Below, in pieces: positions 1 to 6,002 of a DNA stretch of 8,597 nucleotides. The position numbers and the translations under genes are program-made. Origin of the DNA: Methanothrix sp. (GTDB taxonomy: Archaea; Halobacteriota; Methanosarcinia; Methanotrichales; Methanotrichaceae); contig PMNG01000187.1 of the NCBI GenBank assembly GCA_003162615.1, forward strand, positions 1-8,597, read 5' to 3'. The notes under the pieces are model-generated. The model was given only the letters and a program-made list of their open reading frames with translations. It had not been told where the DNA came from and did no database searches. The stretch's first letter is position 1, and the number at the start of each line of letters is the position of its first letter.

Positions 1-315
1 TATGCCGATGATACCTTAAACGGCAAATTCTTCGAGGTTAGCAACGGAAAAATATCAAATCGCGGAGATTTCACCGCCACGTTGGTCAACCCTGAGATAT
101 CCGAGTACACTCCTGCAACTGTGACTGAACCAGTATCGTCCGATCCCAAGAATCAAGGGACCACTCAAACATTGGTGACAAGTACTCCAACAAAGCAAAC
201 TACCGTTGTCGCTGGAAATCAGGCCTCGACGACTTTGCAGCCTGTAGCAGTCGGAGGGAGAAAGAAGCCCGTCGACGTTCACCAGTACGCAGATAAGACA
301 GCGCCGGCGATCTAA
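1..315 (+). CDS. C-terminal part of a Thr/Ser-rich, probably surface-exposed protein (5' end outside window)
   Basis: The reading frame is open from base 1 to a TAA at 313-315 and gives 104 residues. No family is recognised. The first ~35 residues look like a small beta-type fold (YADDTLNGKFFEVSNGKI, then RGDFTATLVNPEI). The rest is a low-complexity linker rich in Thr, Ser, Val, Pro and Gln (for example TTQTLVTSTP and TTVVAGNQASTTLQ), with a short basic patch GGRKKP near the end. Such Thr/Ser-rich tails are common in archaeal S-layer and adhesin-like proteins, where they act as glycosylated spacers, but no C-terminal membrane anchor or sorting signal is visible. Any anchor would have to lie upstream, or the protein is released. 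It is the only protein gene on the plus strand, so it is not part of the neighbouring operons. I am fairly sure that it is coding and unsure of its role. Confidence 0.65.
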   Translation, partial: YADDTLNGKFFEVSNGKISNRGDFTATLVNPEISEYTPATVTEPVSSDPKNQGTTQTLVTSTPTKQTTVVAGNQASTTLQPVAVGGRKKPVDVHQYADKTAPAI

Positions 316-340
316 GCGGCATCCCACCCGAGATGGGTTA

Positions 341-360
341 AGCACAGTATAGCACAGTAT
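341..360. repeat. Two perfect tandem copies of a 10-bp unit
   Basis: The unit AGCACAGTAT occurs at 341-350 and again at 351-360, 26 bases after the stop codon of the surface protein gene. A weak 4-bp hairpin (ACCC 326-329 with GGGT 335-338) lies just before it. No function is evident. It could be part of the 3' untranslated region or simple replication slippage. Confidence 0.75.
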
Positions 361-844
361 AATGACAGTTGTTGTGCATAAGCATTGCAATTGATTGGAG
401 CGGGTTGAGAATCGCCTAATCTCTATTCATTTCCAAAACGTTATAGTCTCATTCCAGGTGCATAGGTCTGGAATTAAAGCCAGATATTATCGATTTTATC
501 CTCTAGCATTGCGCTTTTAACCCAGGTCTGAATTGAGGATCTTGAGTTGGGTCATAGCTTTCACGTGCAGAAGAGAGCTTGTCCAGCACTTGAGCCTCGC
601 TTGGCCGTTCTTATGGATTTGCCTTTGGATTGAGTGAAGCCTCCTTTCGGTTTTCAGTGAATTATAGCCAATGTTACCTATCAGCTCAGTCCTTTCCACG
701 TCCCCACCAGACGACCAATTTGATTTTAGGCCTCTTCCGAATCCTATCATTGCTTGTGGCGGGTCGATGTAACCTATGTCAAGTTCCTTCCTCCCTAAGG
801 ACCTCCATCATCGTCGCCTTGTGTGAATTAGCTTCCAAGAAGCC

Positions 845-876
845 TCATGCCCTGTTGTTCATAAGGCCACCTCCTT
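845..876 (-). other. Strong ribosome binding site followed by a five-codon ORF (gene remnant or leader peptide)
   Basis: On the minus strand AAGGAGGTGG (876-867) is a near-perfect match to the archaeal anti-Shine-Dalgarno sequence. An ATG follows at 862-860 with a 4-base spacer. The frame MNNRA then stops at TGA (847-845). In-frame translation further on meets several more stops, at about the rate expected by chance, so there is no proof of a longer old gene. The A/T-rich element at 960-977 could be its promoter. The site may be the start of a decayed gene, a leader peptide or coincidence. Confidence 0.3.
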
Positions 877-953
877 GAGTATGAAACTGGTATAACGTTG
901 TAAGGCAGTCGATTCTCATCTACGTCGCCATTTAAATTAACTCTCCAAGTAAC

Positions 954-983
954 GCAGGTTTAATAAAATATATTGATACCTGC
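954..983. repeat. Inverted repeat flanking an A/T-rich, TATA-like core
   Basis: GCAGGT (954-959) is mirrored by ACCTGC (978-983), with an 18-base A/T-rich centre containing AATATATT. This is the form of an operator around a TATA box. On the minus strand it lies about 100 bases upstream of the strong ribosome binding site at 867-876. With only six base pairs per arm, chance is possible. Confidence 0.3.
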
Positions 984-1070
984 TTATTTTGCCTCAATTT
1001 GATCCGGATTCTCGATTAAACCATCGGTTCTGATGATACTTTCATACAGTTCTTACTACAACAGGCCAAG

Positions 1071-1109
1071 AAAAAAGCATGAGCATTTAGTGCCTTTTGC
1101 TAAATGCTC
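1071..1109 (-). terminator. Hairpin plus T-run terminator of the ABC transporter operon
   Basis: GAGCATTTAG (1081-1090) and CTAAATGCTC (1100-1109) form a perfect 10-bp stem with a 9-base loop. Read on the minus strand, the hairpin starts 6 bases after the TGA of the ATPase gene. It is followed by ATGC and a run of six T (1076-1071). Position and orientation fit transcription termination of the three-gene operon. Archaea often terminate at T runs alone, so the strong stem may also protect the 3' end of the mRNA. Confidence 0.75.
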
Positions 1110-1115
1110 CCGTTA

Positions 1116-1844
1116 TCACGCTCGGACGACCTCTTGCTGTATCACTAGATCATCTCTTCCCTGTACGCAAGCCAAATCCTCACAGCTTACGATCTGTCCG
1201 TCCCGCAGCGTATACATCTTCTGCACCTGCCTTGCCAGATCCAGGTTGTGGGTTACTATTATCAGCGTTAGACCTTTCATGTTCAGCTCAGAGAAGAGCT
1301 CGAAGATCATCTTGGAGGTCGCCGAATCCAGGTTGCCAGTGGGCTCATCCGCCAGGATTATCTTTGGATCGTTGATCAGTGCCCGACCGATGGCCACCCG
1401 CTGCATCTCGCCGCCTGAAAGCTGTCCAGGCAGGTGGTCGCCTCTGTCGGCGAGGCCCACCATCTCCAGTACGTCGTCTATCTTGCTCTTGTTCCCGTCC
1501 CTCTTGCTAAAAAGAAGAGGCAGCTCGATGTTCTCGCGGGCCGTCAGGGTTGGCATGAGGTAGAACTGCTGGAAGACAAAGCCTATGTTGTCACGGCGGA
1601 GTTTTACCAGATCGGTTTCCTTCATGCCATTTGTCTCAGTTCCGTTCAGCTGCAGGCTTCCTGACGTTGGCGTGTCCAGGCAGCCCAGGACGTTAAGTAG
1701 AGCCGTCTTGCCCGATCCTGAGGGTCCGATGATAGAGACGAAATCGCCAGGGTTCACGTTGAAGTCCACGTGCTTTAGGGCATAGATCTCCTCCCTGCCG
1801 CGGCGGTAGATCTTTGTTAGATCCTTTGCTTCTAAGACGCTCAT
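1116..1844 (-). CDS. ABC transporter ATPase, MacB/LolD type
   Basis: This 242-residue cytoplasmic ATPase is the motor for the permease encoded just upstream. All nucleotide-binding motifs are present: Walker A GPSGSGKT (40-47), Q-loop Gln at about 92 (FVFQQF), signature LSGGEMQ (142-148), Walker B IILADEP (162-168) and H-loop His199 (VTHN). The length and the PTGNLDS segment after Walker B are typical of the LolD/MacB/FtsE-like group, which powers mechanotransmission or extraction rather than solute channels. The ATG (1844-1842) overlaps the permease stop by four bases (ATGA) and is preceded by AGAGGTGG at good spacing, so the start is secure. The signature has EM where QQ is common, a harmless variant. 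The gene ends the operon, and a hairpin terminator follows. The cargo cannot be told from the sequence. Confidence 0.93.
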   Translation of the reverse strand: MSVLEAKDLTKIYRRGREEIYALKHVDFNVNPGDFVSIIGPSGSGKTALLNVLGCLDTPTSGSLQLNGTETNGMKETDLVKLRRDNIGFVFQQFYLMPTLTARENIELPLLFSKRDGNKSKIDDVLEMVGLADRGDHLPGQLSGGEMQRVAIGRALINDPKIILADEPTGNLDSATSKMIFELFSELNMKGLTLIIVTHNLDLARQVQKMYTLRDGQIVSCEDLACVQGRDDLVIQQEVVRA

Positions 1845-3025
1845 TCTATACCACCTCTTATCGCTCCCATTGGCGTTAGCCGGGAGGACTTGAAGGCAGG
1901 GTATATCCCACAGATCAGGCCCAAGACTACCGAGAAGACCAGGCAGAAAGCAATCAGCTCGGGGCTCAGGGCTATAAGCGATCCTCTTGGAGTATAAGGA
2001 AGCACCCCTTTAACGTAGCCTTCTATCAGACTTGATCCTACGATTGCTCCGACAGTGCCTATCACGCCTCCGATGACAGTAATGAAGAGTGTCTCTGCCA
2101 TGACCGTCTTGCCGATATCTAGGCCCGAGGCTCCGATGGCTTTCATCATGCCGAACTCCTTCGTTCTCTCATTGACGGACATGAGCAACGTGTTTATAAT
2201 GCCGAAGGCGCTGATGATCAATGCGATAGCAATAACCGTCATCAGGAGCGACTCGGCCGAACCCGCCAGGTTCATCACTGTGCCCATCACCTGGGTCATT
2301 GTGACTGCCTGAACGTCAGGAATTTTCTCCATCTCAGCCGAGACCTCGCTTATCTGGTTCACATCCTTAACCTTGATAGCTATAGTAGTTATCAATCCGG
2401 TCTTATTGAAGACTCTCTGGGCCTCGGCCAGAGGCACAAAGTGGAAGTTGTCGTCTTGATCTCCAGTTCTGTTGAGGACACCTACAGTTGTAAAGCCCTT
2501 AAACGGCCCGGCAGGCATCACGAAACCTACTGTTATGTTCTCTTTATCCGCCAGAGCACGACCTATGAGTTTGACGTCGGTCTCGTTGTTGGTAAAGAAC
2601 CTGCCCTGCACACCCCACCATGGTTTTAGCTGTTTGTACTCATCGATATTTATTCCGAGGGCTATGTGAGGCTCATCTTTGCCTGTGATCGAGTTTTTCT
2701 TGATGAACTGCTCCATTAGCATGGGCGTGGCCAGTTCAACACCGCTGATGTTTCTTATCTTTTGAAGATCCGATTCAGAGAGGAATTTCGGAATCACGCC
2801 TCCATGGATGATCAGAGATGCAGCTTCGTAGGGGCACCCTTTAGGGACTGCTAGAACGTTGGCTCCCAGGCTGTTCATCTCCTTGTCAAGTTGTTTTTGG
2901 TATCCCGAGTTCAGGGACAGAAGGCTGAACAGGACCGATATGGCAATGGCTACGCCCATAACCGTGAGCAGCGTTCTTCCTCTCCTCCGGAGCAGGTTCT
3001 TAATTGCCAGAGAAAGGAAGTTCAT
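1841..3025 (-). CDS. ABC transporter permease, MacB/FtsX family
   Basis: This 394-residue membrane protein has the four-helix MacB/LolE topology. TM1 (about 18-38) follows a basic N-terminus (KNLLRRRGR). A large extracytoplasmic MacB-type core domain follows (about 39-256). TM2 (about 260-282) leads into the cytoplasmic coupling segment NERTKEFGMMKAIGAS, then come TM3 (about 312-334) and TM4 (about 357-375) with the family ending YPAFKSSRLTPMGAIRGG. These proteins do not form a substrate channel. They transmit ATPase motion to periplasmic or external partners, as in lipoprotein extraction, peptide or toxin efflux, or hydrolase activation. The only cysteine in the external domain is Cys64, in a KGCPYEA segment. 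The ATG overlaps the stop of the OB-fold gene by four bases and has a GAGAGGT ribosome binding site, so the two are translationally coupled. The external partner is probably the OB-fold protein. Confidence 0.93.
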   Translation of the reverse strand: MNFLSLAIKNLLRRRGRTLLTVMGVAIAISVLFSLLSLNSGYQKQLDKEMNSLGANVLAVPKGCPYEAASLIIHGGVIPKFLSESDLQKIRNISGVELATPMLMEQFIKKNSITGKDEPHIALGINIDEYKQLKPWWGVQGRFFTNNETDVKLIGRALADKENITVGFVMPAGPFKGFTTVGVLNRTGDQDDNFHFVPLAEAQRVFNKTGLITTIAIKVKDVNQISEVSAEMEKIPDVQAVTMTQVMGTVMNLAGSAESLLMTVIAIALIISAFGIINTLLMSVNERTKEFGMMKAIGASGLDIGKTVMAETLFITVIGGVIGTVGAIVGSSLIEGYVKGVLPYTPRGSLIALSPELIAFCLVFSVVLGLICGIYPAFKSSRLTPMGAIRGGIE

Positions 3026-3402
3026 CGATATACCTCTCCGTTTATCTCTACTATCTTGCCGATCATCGCAGGATCACCACTACTTGTAGTTATTTTTCCA
3101 TAAACCTTGACGTTCGATCCCCTCTTCTGGGGAATAACAAAATTACTTGGATTGATATTGACATACAGTTGTGCTGTTTCGTCGTCCACTATGAACCAGC
3201 AGCCAGAAGCGCATTCAGAATCGATCTTTCCCTCTATGACTACGTACTTGTTGTCGAAAGCAGATTCGTTCTTGACAATGTCCTGGATCTTCACAGCTTC
3301 ATTCTTAAGCTCGACTGGTTCTTCCGTGGCCTGGACAGCCTGAATAACCATTGCCGCCATGGTTATCAGAATCAATGGCCCTACTAACCTGTTCCAGTTC
3401 AT
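3022..3402 (-). CDS. Secreted OB-fold protein, accessory to the MacB-type transporter
   Basis: This is a 126-residue protein from the ATG at 3402-3400. I prefer this start over the GTG at 3414 because the sequence around that GTG (GAGGTGA, 3417-3411) is itself an excellent ribosome binding site for the ATG. The N-terminus is a signal peptide or anchor (NWNRLVGPLILITMAAMV) with likely cleavage near AVQA. The mature part has the strand pattern of an OB-fold: IQDIVKNE, YVVIEGKI, CWFIVDDET, LYVNI, NVKVYGKITT, IVEINGEVY. Two close cysteines (C64 and C68, in SECASGCWF) could bind a metal or form a disulfide on the fold's surface. As first gene of the operon, with a 4-base overlap into the permease, it probably acts outside the membrane with that permease. 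The exact family and ligand are not identified. Confidence 0.8.
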   Translation of the reverse strand: MNWNRLVGPLILITMAAMVIQAVQATEEPVELKNEAVKIQDIVKNESAFDNKYVVIEGKIDSECASGCWFIVDDETAQLYVNINPSNFVIPQKRGSNVKVYGKITTSSGDPAMIGKIVEINGEVYR

Positions 3403-3410
3403 TCTTGTTT

Positions 3411-3455
3411 TCACCTCGTATTTTTATACACCAATAAATCTATTATTATAATAAA
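3411..3455 (-). promoter_or_regulatory. Promoter and ribosome binding site of the OB-fold/permease/ATPase operon
   Basis: Reading the minus strand, the A/T-rich run TTTATTATAATAATA (3455-3441) is a plausible archaeal TATA region about 40-50 bases before the ATG at 3402. A second A/T block GTATAAAAATA (3429-3419) lies closer. GAGGTGA (3417-3411) matches the 16S 3' end, with nine bases to the ATG. The ribosome binding site is secure. The exact TATA box and transcription start are inferred. Confidence 0.5.
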
Positions 3456-3460
3456 TGTGC

Positions 3461-3476
3461 GGTAGGTGGCCCTACC
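3461..3476 (-). terminator. Short hairpin after the Cys-rich gene, possible terminator
   Basis: GGTAGG (3461-3466) and CCTACC (3471-3476) form a 6-bp stem with a 4-base loop, 12 bases after the stop of the Cys-rich gene. Downstream on the minus strand is A/T-rich sequence without a clean T run, and this also holds the next promoter. It may partly separate the Cys-rich gene from the ABC operon, or be an operator. Confidence 0.35.
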
Positions 3477-3488
3477 ATCAGACTTTAT

Positions 3489-3782
3489 TTAACTTGCGGC
3501 TGAACCACAGCAAGCTCCACAGTTAGCGCCGCAGCAACCCTTACAACCGCTAGCACCTCCACAGTTCCCCGTTGGGCAGTGAGTTCCGCACGGTGATGCT
3601 ACTGAAGCGGAGGATGCTACAGAGGCATCATGAGTACACGAACCTCCACAGTTCGCCCCACATACCGATTGCGAACATGCTGTTCCGCTAGGGCAGTTAC
3701 AGTTTCCTCCACATGTTTGTCCAAGAGTCAATCCAGTTCCTGCAAGCAGCAGGACAATTAATATCAATGCCATTTTTCTCAA
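3489..3782 (-). CDS. Small secreted cysteine-rich protein (16 Cys)
   Basis: The protein has a signal peptide (RKMALILIVLLLAGTGLTLG) followed by ~75 mature residues that carry 16 cysteines, with Gly, Ala, Ser and Asn filling the gaps. Cysteines come as CGGNC, CSQSVC, CGANCGGSC, then after a Cys-free spacer with an imperfect ASVAS duplication as CGTHC, CKGCCGANCG and CC. No zinc-finger or ferredoxin pattern is matched. The spacing looks more like a metallothionein-like metal binder or a disulfide-rich secreted peptide. The frame is open upstream to an ATG at 3893, but that part is not protein-like and has no ribosome binding site. I chose TTG at 3782 because it gives the basic n-region and follows GGTG. 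ATG 3773 or GTG 3791 are alternatives. It lies 86 bases upstream of the OB-fold gene in the same direction, so joint function with the transporter is possible. Confidence 0.7.
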   Translation of the reverse strand: MRKMALILIVLLLAGTGLTLGQTCGGNCNCPSGTACSQSVCGANCGGSCTHDASVASSASVASPCGTHCPTGNCGGASGCKGCCGANCGACCGSAAS

Positions 3783-4343
3783 ATCGAACACCCACTCTTT
3801 TTTCTTGAACCGGCTCACAGTTCGAGCACCACGTTGTCCTTGTGGCTTATGGCTATTTGGATTTAGGCAAATGACGTTGTAATCAAGAGGCAAATTAATG
3901 CGTAATTTGAGAATAAAAACTTCGATAAATTGTATCTTTGAAGTTAAATTTACTTAAATGTACACAAATATGCCGGACCGATCGACATCGGAATGAGCAA
4001 GCCGCAAGAAAAATTAGGTACATGTGTTGTTGGCACTCATGGAATCTCGGTCTGAACGATGCCGCCTTTGCCAGAATCAGTAGGAGCAATAGGAACATCA
4101 CGGCTTTAGGATATTCAAGGAAGAAGGTCATCTTCCAGAGACCATATTTGCGAATATCCTATTCCAACTCTGCTGATGCAAGAATTCAGAATGGAGGTGT
4201 AAGCCTAAAAGATCCTTAATCTTCCGTTATCTTTGATTAATTTCTCACATGTAAGAGACATTTACGGAGCGTTTCGAGTAGTTCCAATATGAATGAATGG
4301 ATCCGAGGTTTTTAATGTGGAGAAATTTTCGGATGGGAAAGAT
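3783..4343. other. Stretch without a convincing gene
   Basis: About 560 bases lie between the Cys-rich gene and the helical hypothetical gene. Two overlapping short ORFs on opposite strands (3895-4131 minus, 3938-4219 plus) have no ribosome binding site at proper distance. The minus one begins with a hydrophobic run (AVMFLLLLLILAKAASF) resembling a signal peptide, but continues into non-protein-like sequence. The promoter of the Cys-rich gene should lie here. A/T-rich candidates occur around 3925-3960 on the minus strand, but none is clear. Confidence 0.4.
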
Positions 4344-4634
4344 CTATTTGCATTCTCGGAGCTTCTTTTCAATCTCTGCTTTCATGTGGTCTAACCGACC
4401 TTTTTCCATGCTTGCCTTATCGCAGTGCGATGCCACCTTTGGGTTGCAAAACATCAGAATGTCCATAGCCATGTTTGCAATAGATTGGCAGCCCAAGTCC
4501 TCAAGCTCAGACAAAAACAACGCCATGCGGTTGGCAAATTCCCTGCATTTCTCGTAGTTGGCTATGGCCTCATCGTGCAGTTTACAGAGCGACTCAATCT
4601 CTAGGTCAATCTCAACCCAGTTTTGCCTGTTCAT
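4344..4634 (-). CDS. Hypothetical 96-residue helical protein
   Basis: I do not recognise this protein. It is 96 residues, predicted almost wholly alpha-helical and cytoplasmic, with no signal peptide or membrane segment. It is rich in Glu, Lys, Leu, Met and Ala with heptad-like stretches (IDLEIESLCKLHDEAIANYE and, at the end, MKAEIEKKLRECK), which suggests a small helical bundle or coiled coil. It contains six cysteines, including C49 (LGCQSIANMAMD), C63 (MFCNPKVASHC) and a terminal REC, perhaps binding a metal. The ATG at 4634 has only a weak ribosome binding site (TAGGAT), but two TATA-like boxes lie at proper distance upstream, consistent with a nearly leaderless transcript. It stands alone between an empty region and tRNA-Cys. 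The coding call is likely but not certain. Confidence 0.6.
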   Translation of the reverse strand: MNRQNWVEIDLEIESLCKLHDEAIANYEKCREFANRMALFLSELEDLGCQSIANMAMDILMFCNPKVASHCDKASMEKGRLDHMKAEIEKKLRECK

Positions 4635-4665
4635 AATCCTAGGGTCCGTGACTTTTTGGAGCGGC

Positions 4666-4690
4666 GCTTATAAGTCGAGTGCTTATAAAG
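4666..4690 (-). promoter_or_regulatory. Duplicated TATA-like element upstream of the helical hypothetical gene
   Basis: GCTTATAA occurs at 4666-4673 and again at 4681-4688. The second copy, read on the minus strand, is GCTTTATAAGC (4691-4681 region), close to the archaeal TATA consensus. They lie 32-56 bases before the ATG at 4634, which fits a promoter with a short leader. Both copies are near-palindromic, so they could also serve a plus-strand transcript toward tRNA-Cys, though that gene starts more than 110 bases away. Confidence 0.45.
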
Positions 4691-4801
4691 CTTCGCCTCG
4701 TAATCAGCAGTTTATTAAGTTAACTAAGCAAGACCATCAACAAATGTTTTGCCGCTACCTACAAGTATTTGTGTACCTATTAATGTGGATAGCTGATGGA
4801 T

Positions 4802-4872
4802 GCCGGGGTGACTGACCGGTTAAGTGCGCGGCTGCAGACCGCGAGAATTGGGTTCGACTCCCAACCCCGGCC
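4802..4872 (+). tRNA. tRNA-Cys (GCA anticodon)
   Basis: A complete cloverleaf is visible. The acceptor stem is GCCGGGG (4802-4808) with CCCCGGC (4865-4871). The D arm has a 3-bp stem ACT/AGT and GG in its loop. The anticodon stem is CGCGG/CCGCG around loop CTGCAGA, with anticodon GCA at 4834-4836. The variable loop has four bases, and the T arm is TTGGG/CCCAA with loop TTCGACT. The 3' CCA is not encoded, as is common in archaea. The discriminator base 4872 is C, whereas tRNA-Cys normally has U73, a key identity element for CysRS and SepRS. The next base is T, so a single extra C would explain it. No intron is present. Confidence 0.93.
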
Positions 4873-5075
4873 TCATTATGATTCAAAGCACTCTCACTGG
4901 CAGTAAAGAGCAGTGGTCAAAACCTCTTTGGGTCTGGTTTTTGCCTTCCTTTCCTATATTGATTTCTTGCGCTGCTGACGACTTGCCCAAATCTCCGGCT
5001 ATCATGTTCATTGCCCGCACCCACAATTATCGCAAGATGAAGGGATCCGGATGACTCCAGCATGTAGCCTCTATT
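4873..5075. other. Intergenic region between tRNA-Cys and porB
   Basis: The two genes converge here. A TTTTT run at about 4938-4942 could end the tRNA transcript. No hairpin terminator is seen for the por operon on the minus strand. No gene is supported. Confidence 0.4.
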
Positions 5076-6002
5076 CTAGTTTTTCTTTGTCTTCCAGCTC
5101 TTGCGGATAATTTCCCATTTGCGATCTCTGTCCCGGATGATCTGCTCGATGTCCTCATCTTTCAGATGCCTAAATCGCCCCTGCCTGGAAAGATAGTCCT
5201 TGACGGATGTAAATTCTTTTGGGTTTTTATTTAGGACGAACTCCCCGTTTTCGTACTCAGCCAGATACCACAGGCCGCAGTCTACAACATCCTTTCCGAG
5301 GTCTATAGTGCAGTAGGTTGGTGTGCCCCATCCAGTCGGACATGGCGCAAATACATGGATATAAGACGTTCCGTCCACAAACTTCGCCTTGTTTATCTTA
5401 TTTAAGAAATCGGGAATATAACCGACGCTGGCGGTGGCAGCATAGTCAATGCCGTTGGCGGCAACGATCTCAAACATGTTCTTTTTCCGAGTTCGAGAGC
5501 CTCTGATGTTCCTGCCTGCCGGGGTCGTGGTGGTCTTGGCTCCGAGCGGCGTGAGGCCGCTTTTCTGGATTCCCGTGTTCATGTATGCTTCATTATCGTA
5601 GCAGACAAAAATTACCTTATCTCTGCGATCAATTGCCCCGGAGAGCGCCTGCAGCCCGATATCGGCTGTGCCGCCGTCGCCTGCAATGCCCAGCACTTGG
5701 AAATCCTTTAATCCAAGCGCCTTTGCACCGGCGGCAATTCCTGACATCATGGAGGCCGTTCCAGCAAAAGTGGAGATCAGGGCATTGTTTGTAAAACATA
5801 GCTGCGGATACATGAAGCCCACAGCAGAAATGCAGCCGGCAGGGACCACGGTAAAAGTCCTTTCGCCTAAAACCTTCATGATCAGCCTGACGGCGACGCT
5901 TCCACCGCAGCCTGCACACGCTTTGTGGCCATAGAAAAATTCTTTGTCGGTTATGGTTAATGCATTTGGAGCTTTTGCTCGTCCAGCTATGCATTCACTC
6001 AT
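5076..6002 (-). CDS. porB: 2-oxoacid (pyruvate-type):ferredoxin oxidoreductase, beta subunit
   Basis: This is the thiamine-diphosphate-binding subunit (308 residues) of the four-subunit complex that interconverts a 2-oxo acid and CoA with acyl-CoA, CO2 and reduced ferredoxin. GDGGTADIG (108-116) followed by YDNEAYMNTG (135-144) is the TPP/Mg2+ site. The four cysteines that bind the proximal [4Fe-4S] cluster are present: C29 and C32 (KACAGCGGS), C57 (PAGCI) and C221 (APCPTGW). The segment IQKSGLTPLGAKTTTTPAG is typical of the Por/Vor branch rather than the 2-oxoglutarate (Kor) branch. Length is normal for the family. I take the ATG at 6002. A TTG at 6005 directly before it is possible. The start overlaps the porA stop by eight bases, so translation is coupled. 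It is the last gene of the operon. The substrate, pyruvate or a branched or aromatic 2-oxo acid, cannot be decided. Confidence 0.93.
   Translation of the reverse strand: MSECIAGRAKAPNALTITDKEFFYGHKACAGCGGSVAVRLIMKVLGERTFTVVPAGCISAVGFMYPQLCFTNNALISTFAGTASMMSGIAAGAKALGLKDFQVLGIAGDGGTADIGLQALSGAIDRRDKVIFVCYDNEAYMNTGIQKSGLTPLGAKTTTTPAGRNIRGSRTRKKNMFEIVAANGIDYAATASVGYIPDFLNKINKAKFVDGTSYIHVFAPCPTGWGTPTYCTIDLGKDVVDCGLWYLAEYENGEFVLNKNPKEFTSVKDYLSRQGRFRHLKDEDIEQIIRDRDRKWEIIRKSWKTKKN

Larger units (their letters stand above)
316..1070. other. Long stretch without a convincing gene
   Basis: About 750 bases lie between the plus-strand surface protein and the 3' end of the minus-strand ABC operon. Short ORFs exist on both strands (630-878 plus, 517-750 minus). 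They lack ribosome binding sites and recognisable domains, and they overlap each other. The region holds a 10-bp tandem repeat (341-360), an inverted repeat (954-983) and an isolated strong ribosome binding site (867-876, minus). The picture fits decayed sequence or an unrecognised RNA or regulatory region. I see no tRNA, rRNA or CRISPR structure. Confidence 0.5.

Noticed and set aside
500..880. Possible decayed group II intron or reverse transcriptase on the minus strand
   Set aside because: No YADD motif, no domain V-like hairpin and no consistent frame. In-frame stops occur at the chance rate.
1033..1563. 176-residue plus-strand ORF opposite the ATPase gene
   Set aside because: It lies antisense to a well-conserved ABC ATPase, is Ser/Arg-rich, and has no domain or ribosome binding site.
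3783..3893. Longer version of the Cys-rich protein starting at the ATG at 3893
   Set aside because: The added ~37 residues would bury the signal peptide, and no ribosome binding site precedes that ATG.
3895..4131. Minus-strand ORF beginning with a signal-peptide-like hydrophobic run
   Set aside because: The purine stretch abuts the ATG without proper spacing, the part after the hydrophobic run is not protein-like, and there is an equally open ORF on the other strand. Kept only as a note within the intergenic entry.
3938..4219. Plus-strand 93-residue ORF
   Set aside because: No ribosome binding site, no recognisable domain, and composition typical of random translation.
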